From: Nectonema munidae
Lineage: Eukaryota; Nematomorpha; Nectonematoida; Nectonematidae
Reading direction: 5' to 3'
Length of the DNA stretch: 64,000 nucleotides
Assembly: GCA_030549495.1 (NCBI GenBank)
Contig: JAUIRK010000928.1
Coordinates: forward strand, 695,001 to 759,000
The position numbers and the translations under genes were made by a program. The notes below the pieces were generated by a model. The model was not told the DNA's origin, ran no database searches, and saw nothing but the letters and a program-made list of their open reading frames with translations. Shown here piece by piece: positions 10,685 to 19,774 of this stretch (position 1 is its first letter; each line of letters starts with the position of its first letter).

Positions 10685-13600
10685 TTAGTTTGTTATAGGG
10701 TTTTCGACGGTGGTGAGAGTTGTTTCAATGGTGTCAATGAGGGTTGCTAGGGATTTTAGTAGTGTTGGATGTAACAGAAGATCTGAGAGTGTTGTTGGAG
10801 ATCTGTTAAGTAAAGAAAGGCAGCGAAATAGAAGATCTTGGCGATGATGAGAGAAGATTTGACATGTGAATATGAGGTGGTATGGCGTTTCTATTGTGTC
10901 GCATCCGAAACGACAGTATGGATTTTTGCTTACTTTAATTCGGAAAAGATATGCTTTGCATGGGCAATGGCCTGATAGCCAACGAATGGTTGAACGAGGT
11001 GGTGTAAATTTTTTGTTTTTGAAAGTTGTGTGAATTGTGCTGATGTGTGGTAAAGAGGAGATTAGTGCATTTTGAGATGAAGATATGGACATCTGCCATT
11101 CTTCTAGAGTGGATAAGTGAATGTGTGTTAGAAAGGTTTTGAGCGGTAGGGAGTTGAGAGGAATGTGGGAGGTTAGGTGTAAGTTTGAGGCTAAGTAGTC
11201 TACGAGGGAGTTTTCTGGTATGTTTTGATGAGCAGGGTACCAACATAGGTGTATGTGGAAATGTTTTGTAAGATTGATTAGGGAGGAGGCGAGTTGAAAG
11301 GAGGGAAATGGGATGTTGTGTGATAGAGAGAGATCGTGGATTATGTTTTGTGCATCGGTATAGAAATGGATGGTAGTAAAGTGGGGAAGAAAGTGGTTAA
11401 TGTTGTTAGTGATCATAGTGCAGGCGTGTAAAAGGCTAAAGATTTCGCATTCGAGGATTGAGAGTAGAGGATTTAATTGGGATCGATGGGTGTAAAAGGG
11501 GCTAGTGGAAGAGCCTTTGAAGAAGGCGTAAGCAAAGGAGGTACTTAGGGACTTCTTTGAGGCGTCTGTGAAGATGCGTAGGGAGGTTGGCGAAGAAGTA
11601 GAGCGAAGGTATGAAATTGATTGTTTTGCAAAAAATTTGTTTTTGCATATAGATGTTTTGAGAAGGTTTTGTGCAGATGGGTGAGTTAAAAGAGATGGGT
11701 GTATCGAGGGATGAACTAGGTAGTTAGCAATATTTGGAGCGTATTTTGCTAATAGATGTGAGTAGAAAGAATAGGATGGAGTATTGTGGTGGGGTGTGAT
11801 CGGATGAAATGGGGGAATTAAGTTGTTGTATGTCAAGATGAAGCGCTTAATAATAGTTTTTTTAAGTTGGAGTTGTAATGGTAGGGTGTTAGTTAGAATT
11901 TCTAGGCATTGTGTGGAAGTAGTACGATATGCGTTGGTGATGCAAAGTAGACAGAGACGGTGTATCTTGTTAAGAAAATGTATGGTTGTGGGGTGTTTTA
12001 AGGAGATGCCCCAGGAAAGAATTCCGTATTGAATTACTGGTAGGATTAAGGATATGTATATGTATTTGGTGTGTTTGGGACGGAGGCCCCATTTATAAGA
12101 GATAGCGCTTTTAAGTGAAAAAAGGGTGACTGAGAGTTTTTGGTATATTTTTTTAAAGTGTATTGAAAATTTTAGGTTGGACTGAAGGTTTAGTCCTAGA
12201 TATTTGATAGTCTTTGATGCAGTTATAGAAGTAGAGGTATTTAAATGAAGGGGTAAATGTTCTATGCGTCTGCGTGTAAAGTGAATGAGGTTTGTTTTGC
12301 TGGAGTTAAAGAATATCTTATGTGTGTTTGCTCTTTCTTGTAGCCTTAGTAGAAATGAAGAGGATTTGGTGAGGTTTTCTTGTTGAGAGTTGCTGGTGAA
12401 GGTGAATAATATGTCGTCTGAAAAACATTGGGAGAAATCAGTGTTGGTGTGGATTAGATCGAGAAGCGGGTATACTAGCCAGAGGATATCAGAAAGACAT
12501 CCTCCTTGGGGAGTCGAGAGGGTTAGCTTATGGATGCAAAGGGAAGCGCGATGTCGGAAAATGAGACAGCGGTTTGAAAGGTATGAGCTTATAAATTTGA
12601 TGATGTAAGGAGGAAATGATTTGTGTGCAAGGTTAGTGATGATGGCAGGATGCCAGGTTGAGTTGAAAGCGTTGTTTATGTCTAAGAAGATTGTAGAAGA
12701 AATTTTCTGAGTAGAAAGAGAAGAGTCAAGGTAGGTGGTTAGACGCGATAGTGCTGTTTCCGTATTTTTGTTGGGAAGGTATGCAAATTGTGTGTAATGA
12801 ATGAGGTTACGGGATAGGATGTAGTGGACTAGACGTTTGCGAATGATTTTTTCGAAAAGTTTGCCTAGTATGGGTAGTAGAGTGATTGGTCGCCAATTTT
12901 GAATGAGGCTTGAATCTTTATTGGGTTTAGGAATGAGTATGAGTTTTCCGATTTTCCAAACGTTGGGGAAATGTGAATGAGTAAGGCATGCATTGAAAAT
13001 AAGGAGTAAATGTTTGTTTAAAATGTGTATTGATTTTTTAATATGTTTGGGTGAGATATGGTCGTAGCTAGATGAGGCATTTGTTTTAAGAGCGTTTACT
13101 GCTATGTTTAATTCATTTAGTGTGATTGGAGGAAAAATAGGGTTTTGGATGGAGTGAATGATGTTTTTAGAGTGTTCTCGAATTGTGTGGTGAAAGGGGA
13201 GATCGGAAGAGGGAGAGTCGGGGGGAAAGATTGTCGATAGAAATGGTGGGTTGTAGTGTGTTGTATGATCGGATGAGCAGGGAAGTATTGTTTCGGGGAG
13301 AATAGAAGGTTTTTTCTTTTTGGTTAGCCTATTAATGATGTTCCATGGGTTGTTTGAGTGTTGGCTGGTGAATTTTACCCATGAGTTCTTTTTAGCTTGA
13401 AGTATTGCCTGTTTGTATTCTTTTTTAACAGTAGAATGGATTGAGATGATTAAGGGAGTAGGGGATTTTCGTAGGGTTTTGATAATTCGTTTTAGATTGT
13501 TTTTTATTGCATTCAACTCGGGTGTCCAGAAATAGGCATGTTTTCTTTTAGGAAATTGGTTGATAGGAGTGGAGGATAAGATGGAATGTGAGACATGATC

Positions 13601-14416
13601 ATTGAGAGATAGTGCTGCTTTATCGATGTAAGTGGGAGAGGAGAGGGATGTTAATGTAGGGAGTGAGTTGTTGAGAATGTTGAGATATGTAAGCCAGTGA
13701 GTGGTGTTCTTTTTTATAATGTTGTTAAAGTTTTTGATGGTTGTAGTGTTTATGTGAAGTTGAAATGTTATGAAGGCGTGATCTGAAGCTGATGGGATGT
13801 CTGAGATTGACCAATTGGATATTAGATTGAGAGTATTTGGAGTGGTTATTGTGAGATCAATGTGAGAAGTGTATTGTTCGTTGTTACAAGAGCGTTGGTA
13901 TGTAGGGTTTTTAGATTTGTCAGCGAGATATAGGTTGTTTGAACATAAGAAATTGATGACTTGTTGTCCTCGTGGGTTTTCTTTGTGGTCCCAGATGTGT
14001 GATCGAGCGTTGCAATCAGTTGAGATGATTAAATGATATGTAGACGGGAGTGTGGATGTTGCAAGTGTTAGTGATTGGGAGAAATCAGAGGGGATGGCTA
14101 TTGGGTGTGAGGGAGGAGAGTAAAGAGTTGCGAAAAGAAGAGGGTGAGGTTTGGTGTGAACAAGAACAAAGTAAAAATTGTTGGAAGAGAATCGTGGTAA
14201 TGGTGTGTGGTGAACGGTTGATTTTATGTAGATGCATGCTGAATAACAGGATAAAGGTGACGTGTGATATAGTAAATAATTTGGTATAATAGAAGAGAGG
14301 TTTGGATATGGTTCGTTAATAGATATTGCATCAAAAAAGTTTGAAATTAGAATGTTATATAGGTTTGTCCAAGCGGCATTAGAGTGGTTGAGGTTAATGT
14401 GGAGAAAATTTAGCAT
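10685..14416 (-). CDS. LINE ORF2: endonuclease, reverse transcriptase, RNase H
   Basis: This uninterrupted 1243-residue polyprotein mediates target-primed reverse transcription. Residues 1-230 form an APE-type endonuclease: HINLNHS, SINEPY (catalytic E), STDCNARSHIWD (D and N), SHIDLTI and SDHAFI (SDH). The reverse transcriptase occupies about 400-750: NWRPITLLPILGKLFEK, FAYLPNKNTETALSRL, TIFLDINNAFNSTWH (motif A aspartate), LSTPQGGCLSDILW, and CFSDDILFTF where FSDD replaces the usual YADD. RNase H (about 930-1070) keeps FTDASKKS, LECEIFSLL, FYTDAQNI, YPAHQN and LVDYLAS, the D-E-D-D set. A C-terminal CPC...YCRFGC...HLIFTC cluster follows. The start ATG overlaps the ORF1 stop in ATGCTAA, suggesting termination-reinitiation. 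No break was seen. Confidence 0.95.
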   Translation of the reverse strand: MLNFLHINLNHSNAAWTNLYNILISNFFDAISINEPYPNLSSIIPNYLLYHTSPLSCYSACIYIKSTVHHTPLPRFSSNNFYFVLVHTKPHPLLFATLYSPPSHPIAIPSDFSQSLTLATSTLPSTYHLIISTDCNARSHIWDHKENPRGQQVINFLCSNNLYLADKSKNPTYQRSCNNEQYTSHIDLTITTPNTLNLISNWSISDIPSASDHAFITFQLHINTTTIKNFNNIIKKNTTHWLTYLNILNNSLPTLTSLSSPTYIDKAALSLNDHVSHSILSSTPINQFPKRKHAYFWTPELNAIKNNLKRIIKTLRKSPTPLIISIHSTVKKEYKQAILQAKKNSWVKFTSQHSNNPWNIINRLTKKKKPSILPETILPCSSDHTTHYNPPFLSTIFPPDSPSSDLPFHHTIREHSKNIIHSIQNPIFPPITLNELNIAVNALKTNASSSYDHISPKHIKKSIHILNKHLLLIFNACLTHSHFPNVWKIGKLILIPKPNKDSSLIQNWRPITLLPILGKLFEKIIRKRLVHYILSRNLIHYTQFAYLPNKNTETALSRLTTYLDSSLSTQKISSTIFLDINNAFNSTWHPAIITNLAHKSFPPYIIKFISSYLSNRCLIFRHRASLCIHKLTLSTPQGGCLSDILWLVYPLLDLIHTNTDFSQCFSDDILFTFTSNSQQENLTKSSSFLLRLQERANTHKIFFNSSKTNLIHFTRRRIEHLPLHLNTSTSITASKTIKYLGLNLQSNLKFSIHFKKIYQKLSVTLFSLKSAISYKWGLRPKHTKYIYISLILPVIQYGILSWGISLKHPTTIHFLNKIHRLCLLCITNAYRTTSTQCLEILTNTLPLQLQLKKTIIKRFILTYNNLIPPFHPITPHHNTPSYSFYSHLLAKYAPNIANYLVHPSIHPSLLTHPSAQNLLKTSICKNKFFAKQSISYLRSTSSPTSLRIFTDASKKSLSTSFAYAFFKGSSTSPFYTHRSQLNPLLSILECEIFSLLHACTMITNNINHFLPHFTTIHFYTDAQNIIHDLSLSHNIPFPSFQLASSLINLTKHFHIHLCWYPAHQNIPENSLVDYLASNLHLTSHIPLNSLPLKTFLTHIHLSTLEEWQMSISSSQNALISSLPHISTIHTTFKNKKFTPPRSTIRWLSGHCPCKAYLFRIKVSKNPYCRFGCDTIETPYHLIFTCQIFSHHRQDLLFRCLSLLNRSPTTLSDLLLHPTLLKSLATLIDTIETTLTTVENPITN

Positions 14417-15486
14417 AGGAATTTGCTTATTAGAAGGTTATGTTGATTTTGGATGTGTTGTGTGTGTTTAATTTGGAATTCGCAATGTTTGGATGTAGCG
14501 TTGTGGTGATTGTGACAATTAAAGCATGAGAGTTTTGTGGAATCATTTTTGAAGATGCATTCCGATATAGAGTGGCCTCGATTTCCGCAGTGATCGCAAT
14601 TTGGTGATGCAGCTTTGCATTTGTTCGTTGAGTGATTGTGTTTTAGACAATTCTGGCATTGGCGATGTAATGGTTTTGCTAAGGTTAGAGTGAGAATGTG
14701 ATGGTCAACAAAGAGTATAGGAGATTTAAGTAGATGTTTAAAAATGTTAGGGTTGCTAGGTTCTAATATAGCACTATAAGAGAAGGTTCCTGTGTTACCG
14801 GCTTGGCGTACTGTATTAAGGGTGCCAATATTTTTTAGGTTTAAGTTTTCGTTAGCAATGGTTTCGGAGAGAGAAGAAAGTGGTGTGGTTATAGGTATGC
14901 TTCTAAGTAGGAAGCGGGGTTTGAGGATAGGTAAATCTTCGGATTTAATGCCGTTATTGTGGAGAGTTTGATGTGCTAGTGCTTTTTCTTCAGGTTTAGA
15001 GAATTGGAAATAAATAGTGCCACTATTTGAAGACCGTGTATTAGAGATGGTAAGTTTGTTTTTATTGGTTTCTAAGTTTTTGACTATTTTTTGTCGGAAG
15101 GCAGCTTTCTCGGCTTTAGAGTCAGAGGGAGTAAGGGGGGCTATTTTTAGAGTAAGCTCACTATTTAGAGATGGCTTAGATTTAGGTGGAGAGGGTTTTT
15201 GTCTATCCTGAATGTTGTTGGATAAGCTAGGTGTGGTTATGGATGAGACTTGTGCGTATGTAGGTAATGAGGGGCAAGGTAGAGTATGTGGGTGGTGAGT
15301 ATGAGAGAGTTGTTCAATTTTGTTGGAGTGAGCAAGAGTTACTTCATATTTTAGATTATTAAGGAGGGTAAGGTCTTCTGCATTTAGAGAGGAATTTGCT
15401 ATGAATTCATTGAAGAGATTTGCTATTAATTGGGTAGAGGTAAGGTTGGGGGTATCATCGTGACGTGCACGTTTTGGGTTAGACAT
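14410..15486 (-). CDS. LINE ORF1: zinc-knuckle RNA-binding protein
   Basis: This 358-residue nucleic-acid-binding partner of ORF2 would coat the LINE RNA. The N-terminal third is polar and low complexity. The middle (about 110-215, LTLKIAPL to LLRSIP) holds an alpha/beta RNA-binding-like region conserved in copy 2. The C-terminus carries CCHC knuckles CQNCLKHNHSTNKC and CDHCGNRGHSISEC, plus a third variant knuckle, CFNCHNHHNATSKHC. The stop lies in the TGC-TAA that overlaps the ORF2 start by seven bases. The start was taken as the first ATG after stops; about 160 bp of 5' UTR precede it. Confidence 0.9.
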   Translation of the reverse strand: MSNPKRARHDDTPNLTSTQLIANLFNEFIANSSLNAEDLTLLNNLKYEVTLAHSNKIEQLSHTHHPHTLPCPSLPTYAQVSSITTPSLSNNIQDRQKPSPPKSKPSLNSELTLKIAPLTPSDSKAEKAAFRQKIVKNLETNKNKLTISNTRSSNSGTIYFQFSKPEEKALAHQTLHNNGIKSEDLPILKPRFLLRSIPITTPLSSLSETIANENLNLKNIGTLNTVRQAGNTGTFSYSAILEPSNPNIFKHLLKSPILFVDHHILTLTLAKPLHRQCQNCLKHNHSTNKCKAASPNCDHCGNRGHSISECIFKNDSTKLSCFNCHNHHNATSKHCEFQIKHTQHIQNQHNLLISKFLC

Positions 15487-15646
15487 GTGAAATGAGTGTG
15501 AGAGAGTGATATGGTATAAAGATAAAAATTTTAACTCTAATTAGTAAAGGTATAATTAATAAGAGGTCCTGTTTGTAGATATTTCTCTAGGAGTAAATAA
15601 TATTCGCCATTTTTAAAGATTGAGGGTGTTGTTGATTGAAAAGGGA

Positions 15647-15925
15647 AATTGAGGATATAGAAGAGAATAGATTACGTTGGTTTGGTCATGTCGAAAGGAT
15701 GTCCGAAGGGAACGTTGTAAAGAAGATAAAAGATGAATTGATTGATGGAAAGATGAAGACCAAAGAAAGCATGGAATGAAGTGTTTCACCACGATATGGA
15801 AAAAAGAAAGCATGTGCGAAGTAATGCTAAAGAAAGAATTAAATGTAGTAGTTGTTGCAGGAAACTGGTTGACCCCGACTCTTTGGGAAAAACCCAACTC
15901 TAGAAGGCAAAATGGATGATGATAT
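15647..15925 (+). mobile_element. RTE-like LINE with zinc finger in RT, 3' segment
   Basis: This resumes the LINE broken at 10547. The frame reads EIEDIEENRLRWFGHVERMS, the usual continuation of the MRMIRMMCG...LRRKL segment on the left side, then degraded ...K-K and GNWLTPTLWEK before an AT-rich tail with GAT units. The first 11 bases are the target duplication. Frames do not line up across the nest without a one-base change, so the host LINE was already decaying or decayed later. Confidence 0.85.
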
Positions 15926-15959
15926 ATTCCATCATTTAAATTAATGAAAATAAAATATT

Positions 15960-16041
15960 TGACAGCGGTGGGATTCGAACCCACGCCTACGAATAGACTG
16001 GTGCCTTAAACCAGCGCCTTAGACCGCTCGGCCACGCTATC
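15960..16041 (-). tRNA. tRNA-Leu (anticodon AAG)
   Basis: This 82-base class II tRNA reads on the minus strand. The 7-bp acceptor GATAGCG/CGCTGTC has one T-G pair and a discriminator A. The D arm contains the A box (GTGGCCGAGCGG). The anticodon stem CTGGT/ACCAG closes the loop TTAAGGC, giving AAG. A long variable arm, as expected for leucine, precedes a T arm with the B box GGTTCGAATCC. There is no intron. TTTT for Pol III termination lies just downstream at about 15953-15950. The RTE-like LINE tail ends about 35 bp away on the 3' side. Confidence 0.97.
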
Positions 16042-16174
16042 TTCTTTTATTTCAAATTTATCATTTATCATGGCATCTAGAAAACCTACTCTTATTACCA
16101 ATAATTAAAATTTATTAACTTTAATAATAGATGTTAAAGTGTTTGTTTTTGCCTTTTAGAAAAACTTTTTTCAA

Positions 16175-16262
16175 AGGATAATTTACCTTAGAGTGTTTTC
16201 ATCAATGCTGGATCGAACCCAATACCTTTCCACCTGCTCTGGTTTTAACCCTGACCCTAATT
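16175..16262 (-). repeat. tRNA-derived SINE, degraded copy
   Basis: On the minus strand it contains TTGGGTTCGATCCAGCAT, then GATGAAAACACTCTAAGGTA. These match the B-box region and 3' end of the SINE at 33239-33392, 37076-37214 and 51786-51926, with the middle (TTTCCTCATAGTTCGATACA) missing. Confidence 0.55.
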
Positions 16263-16391
16263 ATGAGATTCCACCTTAATTAAGCATCCTCGCGAGCAGT
16301 GACAGTTACTAGTTAAAGACTTTTCTGTATTCTACTTTATAATTTACTTAATCATTATATTTCTAATCTCATTTATAACTTGCTATAATAT

Positions 16392-17383
16392 CAGAGGCGT
16401 AGCTTTTTTGTGACTGTTTTAATTTTAGTAGAGGGGGTCAAAAAGGCACCCCCCCCCCCCCGTCACTGATAGGGTTAAGGGGTCCAAATTTTAGTATAAA
16501 AGTTGCAATCAAATTTGAGCTCTTTTTTGGCTTACAACGATTTATCTATTAATAAAAAAAATGGAAAAAAATTATTATTAGAGGATATGATGAATATACC
16601 TGCCAGTTAGACGATGTTGATGAAGATATAGAGAAGGAAGAGTTCTTCGCTGAGAGAAAAAGACTTCAGCATTTTGTGGGCGGCTGCTGAAACTGAAAAC
16701 GTAGGTTGTGCTTTGGAAATTCTTCAGTTTATTCAAAGCCACAATCTCTGCGAATCGTTACCGAATATAGTCATACTATTACGTGTGTTTCTAACTCGTG
16801 CAATTAGTGTTGCAAGCTGCGAAAGATCATTTTCAAAATTAAAGTTAATAAAGAACTACCTTAGAGCATCTATGAGCCAAACGAGACTAACTGACCTAGC
16901 GATACTCTCCGTTGAGCGTGAATATGCCCAAGAAATAGATTTTGAGGATGTGATAAAAGATTTTGCTGAGAGAAAAGTTAAATTATGAAGTTATTGCACT
17001 TTGTTTCTCCTAATTTTCTGCGTTTAAATGAAATAAATTTATGTTCCATCATTTTTTTATATTTTGTTTCTTATTTCATTTTTGAGGATTGAAATTTCTT
17101 TTAGCTATAAGATGTATAGAAACCGCAGTTTATTTTGTAATTACATCTCATTTTTTACTTTTATTGTTAGTTAAAATTGTTAACAAGATGAGCTGTCTCA
17201 ATGACTCCTTTAAAATTATTTCTGACCCCAGCCGTCTACTTTGAAGACCCTAACTACAATCAAGTCTTCGCCTGACCGTTAGCGTACGGACTTGAATTTT
17301 TGGAGGCTTTTGAAACTCAACGTCATAAAGGGCGGCAGATTTTACAACCGCCCCGGGCGGCAAAAGTGTTAGCTACGCCTCTG
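16392..17383 (+). mobile_element. hAT element, internally deleted, 992 bp
   Basis: Inverted ends CAGAGGCGTAGC and GCTACGCCTCTG are perfect over 12 bases. They are flanked by a perfect 8-bp duplication, tataatat, at 16384-16391 and 17384-17391. Inside lies only the C-terminal end of a hAT transposase, so it is nonautonomous. A run of 12 C occurs at about 16450, just inside the left end. Confidence 0.92.
16674..16988 (+). pseudogene. hAT transposase C-terminal dimerisation domain remnant
   Basis: The 104-residue open segment contains LPNIVILLRVFLTRAISVAS, CERSFSKLKLIKNYLRASMS and RLTDLAILSVE, the hAT C-terminal dimerisation signature. It is of the type found in ZMYM/TTF-like hAT proteins. Just upstream, DEDIEKEEFFAERKRL sits in another frame. 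The catalytic RNase H-like domain and DNA-binding finger are absent. It lies within the element 16392-17383. Confidence 0.85.
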
Positions 17384-17391
17384 TATAATAT

Positions 17392-18777
17392 CTTTACCAT
17401 TTGTTTTTTTATTATAACCGATTTTAGAAGTGATTTGGTTTATAAAAAGAGTATCCAATTGCCGAATTGAACTACTTCCAAAAAAAATAACTGAAAATAA
17501 TATATCATATAAAAATCTAATAATAAATATCATGTTTGTTTTAAATGTTGGAACGAGTTACTTTCTTTCTAATGTATGCTAGGCGCATCAAACAACCTAC
17601 AACAAACTATAATCCTTTGAGGATCAGTACCCCACTGCCTCAACCCCATTGAAATAAAAAAAAAGCAAGAGATTAGTCTTCATAATCCCAGCACCCAATT
17701 GTTGATAAAATTAATAAAGTCATTACCATTCCAAAGAGAAATAATGATAGCCAACTTTCGCCAATTCTTCTTCTCAACTAATTGCTTGCTCTCTACATTT
17801 AACTGTGACGGAACGTTTCCTCGCCCTACACTTCGTCGAACGAACAGACATATCACTCCATCAATATTAAGTCGAACAGCGTTTTCGTGCCTTTCCTTAT
17901 TTTGCTGGTAGGTTACACATTCAAACTGGTAAACCGTAGTAATTCATTTGTACTCTCCATTTTACGGGACGTTTCCAACTGCAACGTAGGATATCGACAT
18001 CACTGCTTAGGAGTATGTGATGAAGAAAAACAAAAACTGCGCGATGCGTGAATTTGGACCAAGGAAAATATATAATTATTTGTCTTAAGTAAGAATTATT
18101 GTACATGCCATATGTTAGAAGACTCTAATATGTTTTTAATTTACATAAAAAACATTCAGAATATGTCTATTAAATCTTGCAAAGAAGGCTACCAAGTTCC
18201 CGTCTTTTTGAGTGCAGAATCGCAAAGATATTCAACTATATTTTATCGAAGAAACGTGGGGGATCTTTTTATCTGATTTTTAATGCATTAGAAAATGTGC
18301 AGAATTCACCACGGTTAACCAACTTTTTTAATTATTCGATAATAATCAAAGTTAATTAACTTCATTAACCTAAAAGTTCGTAATTTTTTTTCAAGTTTAA
18401 CCGAAGTTGTTGTTAAACATTTAATGTAAAAAATTAAAAACTAATCCTTCATTTTATAATTGTATTATGACACAATGCATCAAATTGCACTGAGGCAGGT
18501 TTAACATATTTATTTCCACAAGCTGACGGTTTTGTAAAATTCATGTTAACTCAAATCAAAAAGGTATCTGGTTAATTCTATATCATATTACTTAATCTCA
18601 TCTGTTTTTTTGGGAGGAAGTTTGATTAAATCCGTTTTTATTTCAAAAACGGAATTACTAAAGAAAAAATTAATTAAGATTTAACCTGAGCATAATTAAG
18701 GTGATGTAAACTTATATCTTATTATTATTTATATGCTTATATCTTTAAGAACTTGTCTTCTCCCTTTATTTAACGTG
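17392..18777. other. Unassigned stretch
   Basis: This stretch is mostly AT-rich. A slightly GC-richer block at about 17740-18060 has short open frames on both strands but no recognised motif or splice pattern. Confidence 0.35.
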
Positions 18778-19425
18778 TCAACAGTTGTTATTATCTTTTT
18801 TTTTAAACTCTTTTGCTAATTTCAAGGAAGTGAAAAATTTATCATACGTTACGCTTCTGCCGCTATTCAGATGATGATCCATAAATTCAGATACAAGTGT
18901 TTGACGATTGTCTTTTTTGCCAAAATATGGGAAGTCGTTTAGCAGATATTTAGTTTTGATATCAACCAGAAGCCACGTTTTTTGATCATATTTATCTGGT
19001 TTAAAATGTATAAATTGAGTGAATGGGCATCTTGTCTTACTTGGTAAAGGCTGTTCATCAATACCAAGGAATAAAATTTGATTGGCAATTATAAATGAAG
19101 CGATACCATATTTTGGAAATAGCGGCAAATTTATCCGTCTTCAAAGGTAAAGACCGATTGCTTTTTAGATCGAACCGCAAGAATCGTCGTATTTCACAAA
19201 AACAAGAACGACCCATTGTTTCTTTACAAAAATTCAAGCCCCAAGTTTTGGACCAATGTAAGTGCACATCTAATCGACGCGAGACAGTTACTCCTCTTAC
19301 ATATAAAATTGCTATAAAGGCTTCTAATTCTGATATTGATATATTCCAAAAAGGAACACATAAAACATTCTGCGCTTGTAATTCTGTACGCTTTTTTTTA
19401 TCTGGTTTAGCATTAAATGATCAAT
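18778..19425 (-). pseudogene. piggyBac-type transposase relic
   Basis: The minus strand encodes, in two frames, KPDKKKRTELQ, FWNISISELEAFIAILYVRG, LHWSKTWGLNFCKETMGRS and RFLRFDLKSNRSLPLKTDKF. After a frameshift near 19065 come GIDEQPLPSKTRCPF, YDQKTWLLVDIKTKYLLND and SVTYDKFFTSLKLAKEFKKK. These follow piggyBac-family order. The aspartates in IDEQ, LLVD and TYDKF are the likely DDD catalytic triad. The N-terminal start and the C-terminal cysteine-rich region are missing, and no TTAA-flanked ends were recognised. It lies just downstream of the ORC2 3' end. Confidence 0.85.
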
Positions 19426-19629
19426 AAAAAGTCTCCAGGATGAAAAAAAAAGATAGAAATAAAAGCATACAATTATTTATTTTCATGAAATAAACAAAGT
19501 CAAGAAATATCAAATCATCAATTCGGACCAATTTTAAAAAATTAAAATTAAAAAAAATTGATGCGTTAAAATGACTTTATTGAGCGTTCTAGTGTAAGCG
19601 TTAAAAATTTAACGAATAGTTTAACTTCG

Positions 19630-19635
19630 TTTAAT
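19630..19635 (-). promoter_or_regulatory. Candidate ORC2 poly(A) signal
   Basis: ATTAAA on the minus strand lies about 60 bases past the ORC2 stop. In AT-rich DNA such a hexamer is weak evidence by itself. Confidence 0.35.
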
Positions 19636-19693
19636 AATGAATAGCAAGGCGATGAAAAATCTCTGTTGCAAAGAGAGATGAACGTAGATTCTA

Positions 19694-19774
19694 TCACGCA
19701 TTTTCTTCTATAAAGTCTTTAACGGTGTCTACGTGAAGATTTACAACAATCACTTCACATGCATCGATTTCATC
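19694..19774 (-). CDS. ORC2 terminal exon
   Basis: The acceptor is ATCTTTTAG. Phase 0 translation DEIDACEVIVVNLHVDTVKD continues FIEENA and a TGA stop, matching the ORC2 C-terminus (..YLLIPVDNGTLTDFLE). Confidence 0.9.
   Translation of the reverse strand, partial: DEIDACEVIVVNLHVDTVKDFIEENA

Larger units (their letters stand above)
10548..15646 (-). mobile_element. Full-length I-group LINE, copy 1
   Basis: This 5.1-kb non-LTR retrotransposon is inserted in the antisense direction into an older RTE-like LINE. An 11-bp duplication, aattgaggata, flanks it at 10537-10547 and 15647-15657. On the minus strand it reads: 5' UTR of about 160 bp, ORF1 (15486-14410), ORF2 (14416-10685), a short 3' UTR with a hairpin at 10603-10576, and a (TACC)n tail directly abutting the duplication. 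Both ORFs are open throughout, so it is a recent insertion and possibly competent. The sense strand is poor in G and rich in A and C. Endonuclease, RT and RNase H together with a zinc-knuckle ORF1 place it in the I group broadly; the exact clade is inference. Confidence 0.92.

Noticed and set aside
11823-14289. Plus-strand open frames of 69-79 codons (11823, 12390, 14050)
   Set aside because: They lie antisense to the intact LINE ORF2 and have no motif; they are shadows of its codon bias.
17699-18106. Overlapping frames in a GC-richer block considered as a host exon
   Set aside because: No splice sites fit a recognisable protein, and neither strand gives a known motif.
19095-19427. 110-codon plus-strand open frame
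   Set aside because: It is antisense to piggyBac transposase sequence on the minus strand.
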